Part shown: piece after piece, positions 1-7,223 of the stretch
Layout: every line of letters begins with the position of its first letter
How positions within the stretch are numbered: the first letter of the stretch is position 1
Assembly: GCF_000241305.1 (NCBI RefSeq)
Contig: NZ_BAEH01000110.1
Coordinates: forward strand, 1 to 64,000
Source: Gordonia effusa NBRC 100432
GTDB lineage: Bacteria; Actinomycetota; Actinomycetes; Mycobacteriales; Mycobacteriaceae
DNA: 64,000 nucleotides
Direction: 5' to 3'
Translations under genes and position numbers: made by a program
Notes under the pieces: model-generated
What the model was told of the DNA's origin: nothing
The model's input: only the letters and a program-made list of their open reading frames with translations
Database searches by the model: none

Positions 1-33
1 ACTTTCTCCAACAGTTGAAGATCGCCGCCATGG

Positions 34-1101
34 GGAACATCCCCGCTCGCGCGGGGGCAGACCGATTCGGCGATCTTCGTCGGCTTGCTCTGACACGGAA
101 CATCCCCGCTCGCGCGGGGCAGACCTTCGTGTGACACGATTTGCAGATCACGAATGGGGAACATCCCCGCTCGCGCGGGGCAGACAAACCAGGCGAGCAT
201 CCCATGACACCGACGCGAGGAACATCCCCGCTCGCGCGGGGCAGACGACGACGTGCCCGACGAGTACATCGCGAAGGTGGGAACATCCCCGCTCGCGCGG
301 GGCAGACACCTGCATGGACCCAACCCTGAGCGCTGGCCTGGGAACATCCCCGCTCGCGCGGGGCAGACTAGGGGAAATTTGGGCCGGGGTCGGTGTGGTC
401 GGGGAACATCCCCGCTCGCGCGGGGCAGACAGCGGTTGAATCGGGCGTTAGAGTTGGATGATGGGAACATCCCCGCTCGCGCGGGGCAGACACTGACGCC
501 CCCCTGCCGCTCATTCCTCCGCTCGGAACATCCCCGCTCGCGCGGGGCAGACCGGGGCTGTCCGCGGGATTTCTTGGCGACGTCGGGAACATCCCCGCTC
601 GCGCGGGGCAGACCATCATGAGCGGCCATCACTGCCCAGGCTGCGGGGAACATCCCCGCTCGCGCGGGGCAGACAACTGCGGCACGCAGCGGCGGTACTC
701 GACGAGGGGAACATCCCCGCTCGCGCGGGGCAGACTCTCACTCGTCGCGGGCGCCGAGGCATGGAACGGGAACATCCCCGCTCGCGCGGGGCAGACATTT
801 CGTAGCTGTCCGCCTTCGACCAACTGCTGGGAACATCCCCGCTCGCGCGGGGCAGACGACGTCGGCGCACCGCACCACCGCGAGAGGCTGGGAACATCCC
901 CGCTCGCGCGGGGCAGACCCGTCTCGACACAGGATCGCCAGCTCTTGATGGGGAACATCCCCGCTCGCGCGGGGCAGACTATGACTCGGGCGGTATGGCT
1001 ACCGGGTTGGGGGGAACATCCCCGCTCGCGCGGGGCAGACCCATGTTGGCACCCTTGGCGGATGCCTCCGCTGGGAACATCCCCGCTCGCGCGGGGCAGA
1101 C
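34..1101 (-). CRISPR. Type I-E CRISPR array, 18 repeats in view
   Basis: Eighteen repeats of 28 nt start at 34, 97, 158, 219, 280, 341, 403, 464, 525, 586, 647, 708, 769, 830, 891, 952, 1013 and 1074. Spacers are mostly 33 nt (61-nt period); two are 34 nt. On the plus strand each repeat begins GGAACA and contains the core TCCCCGCTCGCGCGGGGC, a 6-bp stem with a TCGC loop. In the direction of the cas operon (minus strand) the repeat starts GTCTGCCCC and ends GGGGATGTTCC, the usual type I-E layout with an 8-nt crRNA 5' handle. The repeat at 34 carries one extra G and all others are uniform, which marks the left side as leader-distal. Bases 1-33 fit a further spacer, so the array probably continues beyond the window. 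Confidence 0.98.
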
Positions 1102-1145
1102 ACTAACTGACCAGGAATGTTAGCGAGCGTATTCGCGTTCTGGAA
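1102..1145 (-). promoter_or_regulatory. Short CRISPR leader between cas2 and array
   Basis: Only 44 nt separate the cas2 stop from the first leader-proximal repeat. Read on the minus strand they contain a TAACAT element about 20 nt before the repeat, which could be a -10 box, with no clear -35. The leader used for transcription and spacer integration must either be this short or extend into the cas2 3' end. Assignment is by position and array polarity only. Confidence 0.5.
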
Positions 1146-1496
1146 CTACTTTCGCCGCCGCGCGCGTCGCATCTTCGACGCATTGCTCCATCCGCTGCGA
1201 ACTCGGTCCCGCGTCACCGCATTGTTGCTCGGACGTCGCATCAGCATGATGCCATCGAAGTCGACTGGCTCCCACTCGTGCCGATGCGTGCGGAAGGCCA
1301 ATCGCTGTTCGCCTTGAGTGCTGTGAATCATGATCGCCTTGCCGTCCTTGACCAACTCGACTACCTGTAGCCACAGCAGATCACGTACCCGGGCCGGAAT
1401 GTGCCCGACGTAGACACCGGGGCTTACCTCAAGAAGCCACCGCGTCAAATGCCCCCGCAGCTTTGCCGGACACGCCGTCAAAACGATGACTACCAC
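1146..1496 (-). CDS. cas2: CRISPR-associated endonuclease Cas2, type I-E
   Basis: Cas2 is the non-catalytic partner of Cas1 in the spacer-integration complex. The 116-residue product begins with the family-typical MVVIVLTACPAKLRGHLTRW and keeps the Cas2e features VGHIPARVRD and the later WEPVDFDG. It is longer than the roughly 95-residue E. coli protein because of an arginine/lysine-rich tail ending MRRARRRK. It starts inside cas1 (7-nt overlap) and is the last cas gene before the array, the normal type I-E position. The gene is probably co-transcribed with the whole cas operon. Confidence 0.96.
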   Translation of the reverse strand: MVVIVLTACPAKLRGHLTRWLLEVSPGVYVGHIPARVRDLLWLQVVELVKDGKAIMIHSTQGEQRLAFRTHRHEWEPVDFDGIMLMRRPSNNAVTRDRVRSGWSNASKMRRARRRK

Positions 1497-2461
1497 GGGA
1501 CCTCATCCTCGTAGTTCGTGCCGCTGGCGACTGCCGATCCTGACTCATCCCAAAGCTCGATCACGTCTGCGTCGGGCAACTCGTCACCGACGGTCGAATC
1601 ACCAGGCAACAGCAATGAGTGGAGATCACGTACGCATCTGGTGAGTATCGCGCCGGATTTGATCACGTCACGCACGGCTCGCCGCGTCACCCCGCCGATG
1701 TCATCATCGGGTACTTCACCGTCGAGTACGCGGGCCGCGACGTCGAATGCGACCGGGATCGTCACCTCGGCTTTGTAAAGATCGGCGATGTCGTACACCA
1801 GCGATCTGTCGTGGCCGGTGTGCACAAAGCCGAGTCCAGGACTACAGCCCAGCGCTACGACCACTGCGTGAACCACCCCGTACAGACATGTGTGCGCGGC
1901 AGACAACGCCTGATTGATTGCGTCGGAACCTGCGAAATCGTCCGGGTTGTAGTCGCGACGTTTCCACTCGACGTCCGTGCGGTCAGAGTGTTCCCGATAG
2001 AGCCGACGAACACGGGCGCCCTCTCGCCCACGAAGCTGGTGCATTGAGCAGTGGGACACGTCTTCGTCGGGAAACCGCATCGCATACATCTGCCGGGCAA
2101 CCGCAATACGCTCACGTGAGTTTGAAACGGCCCGCGCCTGCGCATCAAGCAGTCTCGTAGTTCGCCCCAGCGGCCGCCCGTGGGCGTAGTAGCGGACGCC
2201 GTGCTCGCCCACCCACACCGCTGTCGAACCCGAGTCCGCCATCAACACCATTGCCTGATGTGTCACGCGAGTACCTGGCCCGAGCAACAATGCGCCGAGC
2301 GTGGCCGCTGGAATGTGGACCACGCCGTCCTCGGTGGTCGCCGTGACAGCGCTATCGTCGCGTCCGATCGTGGCCCGTTCCACGTAGACGAAGGAGAATC
2401 GGTCTTGGGCTCGCACCAGCTCGCTTGGTCTGCTTGGGCGGGTGCCTGGAATCTCTTTCAT
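1490..2461 (-). CDS. cas1: CRISPR-associated integrase Cas1, type I-E
   Basis: Cas1 is the metal-dependent integrase that inserts new spacers. From the chosen ATG the protein has 323 residues, with catalytic residues E147 (in GREGARVR), H214 (in FVHTGHDRS) and D224/D227 (in VYDIADLYK). These match E141, H208, D218 and D221 of E. coli Cas1. An upstream in-frame ATG at 2554 would add 31 residues that overlap cas6e and lack Cas1 character. The start at 2461 lies one base after the cas6e stop, as expected for translational coupling. The gene overlaps cas2 by 7 nt. Confidence 0.97.
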   Translation of the reverse strand: MKEIPGTRPSRPSELVRAQDRFSFVYVERATIGRDDSAVTATTEDGVVHIPAATLGALLLGPGTRVTHQAMVLMADSGSTAVWVGEHGVRYYAHGRPLGRTTRLLDAQARAVSNSRERIAVARQMYAMRFPDEDVSHCSMHQLRGREGARVRRLYREHSDRTDVEWKRRDYNPDDFAGSDAINQALSAAHTCLYGVVHAVVVALGCSPGLGFVHTGHDRSLVYDIADLYKAEVTIPVAFDVAARVLDGEVPDDDIGGVTRRAVRDVIKSGAILTRCVRDLHSLLLPGDSTVGDELPDADVIELWDESGSAVASGTNYEDEVPW

Positions 2462-2462
2462 C

Positions 2463-3128
2463 TCATGAGGCGTTGACCGGGAGCAAAGTGAGTAGGCCGC
2501 ATCCGTATCCTTTGCCGCGACCGATTCCGTGACATAGGGCGCGGCGCAACGCATTTGGATCGGTGACTTTCAATTCTCCGTCGAATCGAACCGTCGTGAG
2601 CCTTACCTCCGAACTCTGTCGACGGAACTGTTCGACGCCGCGTTCACTCAGTTCCAGCGCCAGCGCGTCCGGGTCAGCGCTCGACGTGACGACCTCAAAA
2701 CCGTTTGTCACTCCCTTATCGACGAGCCATTGACGTTGGTGCGCCACGGTCTGGTGACCGACTACCCGCTTCCCCTTGTCGTCGGTCAGGGTGCGAGTCG
2801 GATTGCCGGTTATGCGAAAGGCGTACGAGGAGTCGGCTTCGACTGATTCCAGGAACGCCGTGTAATCCCTTGTCGCCCATTGGTTTCTCGTTGTCCAGCC
2901 GGCCTGCTCGGCCAGATGTTGCAAACAAGGCTCCGCGGGACTCACGATAAGTAGGTTGACCTCTTCCTGGTCTCGATCGATCCGCCAGAGCGTCCGGCCG
3001 TCCTCGCCCTCAGTCGGTGTGCCGGGCGCGAACGACGACATCACCGCGGCGTGCATCGCATGGCGGCTGGTCAGTAGTTTCATCGCTCCTCGCCGCCGCC
3101 GGTTGAGCGCGATTCTCGACATATACAT
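2463..3128 (-). CDS. cas6e: crRNA endoribonuclease Cas6e (CasE/Cse3)
   Basis: This protein cuts the repeat hairpin of pre-crRNA and stays in Cascade bound to the crRNA 3' end. The 221-residue product has the N-terminal beta strand MYMSRIALN, a histidine pair H23/H26 in the region of the family's catalytic His, and the C-terminal glycine-rich loop GIGRGKGYGCG (residues 201-211). Start and cas5 stop share one base (TGATG), so translation is coupled. The length is normal for the family. Confidence 0.95.
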   Translation of the reverse strand: MYMSRIALNRRRRGAMKLLTSRHAMHAAVMSSFAPGTPTEGEDGRTLWRIDRDQEEVNLLIVSPAEPCLQHLAEQAGWTTRNQWATRDYTAFLESVEADSSYAFRITGNPTRTLTDDKGKRVVGHQTVAHQRQWLVDKGVTNGFEVVTSSADPDALALELSERGVEQFRRQSSEVRLTTVRFDGELKVTDPNALRRALCHGIGRGKGYGCGLLTLLPVNAS

Positions 3129-3823
3129 CAGCTACCTCCCAGCGCGGACAACCAGTCGTAGCCTTTGGACTCAGACTCTGGGTTAGGGACTTGCACGATG
3201 TCGTGGACGACGTTGCGCCAGGTGTACTTCCGGTCCGTCGGATCGAAACTCGCCGGAGTGTCGCGGATCGTTTCCTGAGTCGGCTCGCCAGGAAGTGCAT
3301 CTCGCACGATAGGCAGACTCACTCGCCGAGCCTGCTTTGTCCGGTGATAGCTGGATGCGATCCACGGCGCTTCCTTAAGTGCTTGGGGCAGAGCAATATT
3401 CGTGATCGAGGTCTGCACCGGCCCCGAGGGCGGGCATGAACGCCGCCCTAGATACAGTGGGAACGTTGGGCGCCGCAATGCCTGCGCAACCCCCGAAACT
3501 AGTTCGTCCTCTCCTTCGACGGCCGCCACGAATTTCGCGTCCGCCAGGTAGTAGCGAACTGACAAGGGCTTGGATTTACCTGTGCGCCAATCGATTGCGG
3601 TCTGGAAGTCGCGAGTCAATTCGCCAGGTTGGTCGGTCCGGACGCCGAACGTAAGTCCCAGGAGATCTTCGATCGGGTCGATGCGACGACGTCCCAGAGC
3701 TGCTGCCAGCAGTCCGAGCACTCCGCTTTTGGTGGGCTCAGGTCGAGTCTTACGCTCGGTAAACCGACTGGAATCACCCCAAGACTGCATTGGCGCCGCC
3801 AGGTTGATCAACAGCGTCGTCAT
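3128..3823 (-). CDS. cas5e: Cascade subunit Cas5e (CasD)
   Basis: Cas5e caps the crRNA 5' handle in the Cascade complex. The 231-residue protein opens with LLINLAAPMQSWG, the signature of Cas5 family members, followed by TRPEPTKSGVLGLLAAALG and the internal FPLYLGRRSCPPSGP motif typical of CasD. It overlaps cas7 by 4 nt (ATGA) and touches cas6e, so it belongs to the same translationally coupled operon. Confidence 0.95.
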   Translation of the reverse strand: MTTLLINLAAPMQSWGDSSRFTERKTRPEPTKSGVLGLLAAALGRRRIDPIEDLLGLTFGVRTDQPGELTRDFQTAIDWRTGKSKPLSVRYYLADAKFVAAVEGEDELVSGVAQALRRPTFPLYLGRRSCPPSGPVQTSITNIALPQALKEAPWIASSYHRTKQARRVSLPIVRDALPGEPTQETIRDTPASFDPTDRKYTWRNVVHDIVQVPNPESESKGYDWLSALGGS

Positions 3824-4923
3824 ACCGCGGCCCCGGCCCGAGAGCGTACCTGATTGCCAAGAGTCGCAACGAGTTCAGTGAGCGTTGTACGGGTACCAAG
3901 GTCACTTGCATTGGCGTCGTCAGTCGCGATCACGAACGCGGTCACCGGGGGAGTGAAGGTTTCGTGAATCACCTGTGCTTTAGCGATGATTCGAGACGCC
4001 GCTTGGGCGATTCGGTCTCCGGCATCATCGACGGCTGACTCGAAAGCCCCGGACAGGTTTATCGGCTGGTCATCGCGTACGGTGACGAGTACGAATTCAG
4101 GAAGAGTTCGATTGGCAAAGGTGTTTTGCTTACCCGTGGGCATCGACGTGATGAAGGAACGGGTAAACGCTTCGACGGCACGGGCGGCAGCTTCAACGTC
4201 TCCCAAGTTCTTCTCCAGCGCCGAAACATTCACTGTCGCATAGCGATACAGTGTCGAAGCGTTGAACTCGACCGTTCCGATCATGCCGGCGCCAGCATTG
4301 TCATCGGGTGCTTTGTCATCTACGGCGGTGAAATAGTCAAACTCGGGCACAACCGAGTGCACGCCGATCGCGTGAGCGACTTGTGCGGCCGCATCGACCT
4401 TCAGGTCAGGTGAATCGGCCACCATTCTTCCGAACAAGGCCAAGTCGATCGAATTGCCCTTGGTAAGAACAGCTTTCGCATCCTTCTTCTCGGGCTTTCC
4501 CTCGGAGCTGATTGCAAGTTCGGCAAGTGCATCGATCTGGGGATTACTCAGGAAAAGAAGAGCTCCCGTCTTCTGATAATCCTCGGACTCCTTGTCGTTC
4601 CGGGCTTTGTTCCTCTCAACCTTCATGCCGGCTGCGGTGAGCGTTGCGACCGCATATTCTTCTGCGGATTCCTTCAGCGAGTTATCGGCATCAATGATTC
4701 GGGCTTTGATCTGGTCCACGATCCGAAGTGAACGCACTCCAAGGTCAGACGCGTCGAGATGATTCTCGAAGTCGCGGCGGATAGCGCGCTTCCACGCTTG
4801 ACTGGACACGCGGGCGCGGCGTTTGCCGCCAAAGACAGTCGTCTTGGGACTGCCGTCCTCGTCGCGATTGATGTTGGCTGGAGGCACGGTTTGGATGGCG
4901 TGGAAATCGATGAAGAGACTCAT
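3820..4923 (-). CDS. cas7e: Cascade backbone subunit Cas7e (CasC/Cse4)
   Basis: Cas7e forms the six-copy helical backbone along the crRNA. The 367-residue product starts MSLFIDFHAIQTVPPANINR and continues GSPKTTVFGGKRRARVSSQAWKRA, the highly conserved N-terminal region of the family (both cited in parts). The gene follows cse2 after 9 nt and overlaps cas5 by 4 nt. Length and order are standard for type I-E. Confidence 0.96.
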   Translation of the reverse strand: MSLFIDFHAIQTVPPANINRDEDGSPKTTVFGGKRRARVSSQAWKRAIRRDFENHLDASDLGVRSLRIVDQIKARIIDADNSLKESAEEYAVATLTAAGMKVERNKARNDKESEDYQKTGALLFLSNPQIDALAELAISSEGKPEKKDAKAVLTKGNSIDLALFGRMVADSPDLKVDAAAQVAHAIGVHSVVPEFDYFTAVDDKAPDDNAGAGMIGTVEFNASTLYRYATVNVSALEKNLGDVEAAARAVEAFTRSFITSMPTGKQNTFANRTLPEFVLVTVRDDQPINLSGAFESAVDDAGDRIAQAASRIIAKAQVIHETFTPPVTAFVIATDDANASDLGTRTTLTELVATLGNQVRSRAGAAV

Positions 4924-4932
4924 GGGTATGTC

Positions 4933-5598
4933 CTAACTGTTGTCAGAGTTGGTGTTTGGTGGAGTGGAATCGGAAGATTCGGGTGGTTTTGGAACACGAC
5001 TGAAGTCGCGTGACCACTTAAGGCGAACGCCGGAGCGTAGGTCGGAGTTCTGCCACCGGTTCAGGTCGTCGGCGAGTTGGCCATAGTCGAGAGGAATGGA
5101 GCTAGCACGCAACTGTCCGATGAGCGATCGCAGATGCCGGATGATTTCGTCGAAGTTGTCGGCGGTCACCAAGGCGTTGAATCGGCGTACCGTCGCATCG
5201 CTGGGACTCGACTCGCCAACTGGCTGTGCGAGTTGGCGTATCGAGCGTCCAAGGGAGAACTTCCATCCCAGTTTGTGCATGTGATTGTCGCGTGACTGCT
5301 GGTGGATGGCGAATAGGCAGATTGCTGAGTATGCTGCGGTCTCAATGGGATTCGGCCACGGTTGGTCGGGTTGGTTTGGGAAGCCGTCGAAGACGATTCG
5401 CCACACAACGGGATCACCACCTGGCGGGGCGTCGAGGCTGCGACGCAGCCTGGCGAGATCGGCTACGGGCTTAGCTCGGTTGGCAATTGCTCCGCTTTGC
5501 AGTGTCCCCGCCAATTTCGCCACATGGATGGAGAGCTTCGACTGGGCTGTCTCAGCAGGGGTGTTGGCGGGTTCAGCGGATTCGGTGGTAGTAGTCAC
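4933..5598 (-). CDS. cse2: Cascade small subunit Cse2 (CasB)
   Basis: Cse2 is present as a dimer in Cascade and stabilises the R-loop. The 221-residue protein is mostly helical. It has an N-terminal Thr/Glu-rich extension, a central block containing AAYSAICLFAIHQQ and KFSLGRSIRQLA that resembles the CasB fold, and a polar C-terminal tail rich in S/P/N. Sequence conservation in this family is weak, so the call depends partly on its place between cse1 and cas7. It overlaps cse1 by 4 nt. Confidence 0.92.
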   Translation of the reverse strand: MTTTTESAEPANTPAETAQSKLSIHVAKLAGTLQSGAIANRAKPVADLARLRRSLDAPPGGDPVVWRIVFDGFPNQPDQPWPNPIETAAYSAICLFAIHQQSRDNHMHKLGWKFSLGRSIRQLAQPVGESSPSDATVRRFNALVTADNFDEIIRHLRSLIGQLRASSIPLDYGQLADDLNRWQNSDLRSGVRLKWSRDFSRVPKPPESSDSTPPNTNSDNS

Positions 5599-7223
5599 CG
5601 GGCCTCCTTCTGTGGTGGTTGCGGGTCGAGTTGATCGAGTTGATCGGGGTCTATCGCGGTGTCGCCGAGAGCGTCATGCAGGTTCTTTAGGAACCAGAGG
5701 GATGCCGAGCCCGCAGATACGGTGCGGCCCTTTACTTCTCGAACAGCAAGCGCTGAGGGAGTTGCATTTTCGACGAGTTGGCTTGCGGCATTGGAGATCT
5801 GGGTGCGGATCACTTCGGTCCACACGACGAGACGTTCTTCGGCGTTATCGTCGGTAACGCTAGGCAGCCACACGCGAAACAGTTGGCCCATGATGGTGTA
5901 CGCCTGCTCACGCGCGATGCTCCGGGCAGGCTCAAGATCGCCGCCAGAAGCGAGCGCGATGTCGCCGCCGAGCGATCCCAGGGCCCGCGCGACATTGTCG
6001 GCTCTCGTCAAAGCGTCTTCGACATACTGGCGGGTTGGACTGTCGGGACGAGCGAGTGTCGGGTGGAAGGTAAGTCCGTCGGAGAACAGCTCAGCGTAGA
6101 CGCTGTTCTGTGCTCCGTACTGGATTCCAGTGGCACGCAGATTGACGGCATACCCCGAAATAGTCTGAAACACTGAGCGATTGGCGAGGGCATCTAAGGA
6201 ACTCGACGGCAGCAACTGCGGATCGCCGTCTTTGGTCTTATCCCCGCGTCCGCCGTCGGGGAGGATTGTGCTCAGCGATCGCCAAAGAAGCCGTGCCGGA
6301 TCGTGTTCTCGCGCCATATAGATCGGCGATCCGCGCTTCTTCGTTTGGGGTTCGCTAAAACGCCAGCCCGACATCGGTTCGGAGGTGCGCTGACGCCAGT
6401 ACGGAACGGGGTCGCCATTGCTGATCAATACGTCTGACACCGCATTGTTATTGGTGTGCAAGCGAATTCGGCGGATCGGCCAGGTGAACAAGCCAATCGG
6501 TCCTTCAGGCTCAACACCCTCGCGGACGGCGGGTGTCAACGGTTCGTGCTCCCAAATCGGCCGATCGTCCGGAGTCTCGTTCTCGGGCGGCGCGAAGTTG
6601 TGAATCAAAGTCTCTCGGATTGTCCTACCTTCGATGGTCAGCCCGCCAAGCCAACCGCACCAGCCGATCCCGATTGGGTAGCCTTTGCCCCCTTTCGCTC
6701 TGGCGTCGCCAACAGCGCCGGGCTTGATCCCGCTGATGTCGAAGGCATGGCAGTGAATTAACCACCGTGCGGCCTCAGCAGGAGAAAGCGATTCGATGTG
6801 CTGCTGCATCGTGAAGAGCGCTCCCTCGCCGGGCGACCCCGCGACAAGGGCTGTTAAGCCCGACGTCTTGCCCGATGCGGTCGCAAGATCAGGGACTTGC
6901 ATAAACGGCTGTTTGTCATCGAATAACTCGAAGCGATGCCGCCACGTATCGAGATAGTGATCGATCTCGTCAAGGGGAAGCGAGTCCGCGTTCCAGAGTT
7001 CCGCGATGTCAATGTCGTCGTAGGTCTCATCGCGAAGCCACAGGACTCGGTAGAACACCGCCAGCGCGATGCGTAACACCGCGAAATCTTGCGTGGGGAG
7101 GTCGCCGGCGATCCGAGTGAGGTCGTCGGCGCGGCGGAAGAACTCGCGCAATGAGACGGTCGCCGGCTCGTCGTCAGCGGTGCGGACGTCGATCCACGGA
7201 TCGTCCACGAGATTGAATTTCAT
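5595..7223 (-). CDS. cse1: Cascade large subunit Cse1 (CasA/Cas8e)
   Basis: Cse1 recognises the PAM and recruits Cas3. The chosen ATG gives 542 residues beginning MKFNLVDDPWIDV, the family's hallmark N-terminus, and it overlaps the cas3 stop by 4 nt (ATGA). The open frame continues upstream for about 156 codons, but that part reads antisense to the coupling pattern, is arginine/serine-rich and lies inside cas3, so it is excluded. The middle holds the expected GDARAKGGKGYPIGIGW and WEHEPLTPAVREG stretches. The C-terminal four-helix region ends near the cse2 start. Confidence 0.96.
   Translation of the reverse strand: MKFNLVDDPWIDVRTADDEPATVSLREFFRRADDLTRIAGDLPTQDFAVLRIALAVFYRVLWLRDETYDDIDIAELWNADSLPLDEIDHYLDTWRHRFELFDDKQPFMQVPDLATASGKTSGLTALVAGSPGEGALFTMQQHIESLSPAEAARWLIHCHAFDISGIKPGAVGDARAKGGKGYPIGIGWCGWLGGLTIEGRTIRETLIHNFAPPENETPDDRPIWEHEPLTPAVREGVEPEGPIGLFTWPIRRIRLHTNNNAVSDVLISNGDPVPYWRQRTSEPMSGWRFSEPQTKKRGSPIYMAREHDPARLLWRSLSTILPDGGRGDKTKDGDPQLLPSSSLDALANRSVFQTISGYAVNLRATGIQYGAQNSVYAELFSDGLTFHPTLARPDSPTRQYVEDALTRADNVARALGSLGGDIALASGGDLEPARSIAREQAYTIMGQLFRVWLPSVTDDNAEERLVVWTEVIRTQISNAASQLVENATPSALAVREVKGRTVSAGSASLWFLKNLHDALGDTAIDPDQLDQLDPQPPQKEAR

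Noticed and set aside
131-1106. Several ORFs of 60-160 codons across the CRISPR array
   Set aside because: They translate the repeat (SPLARGR, PARAGQT, HPRSRGAD in three frames) and exist only because the repeat lacks stops.
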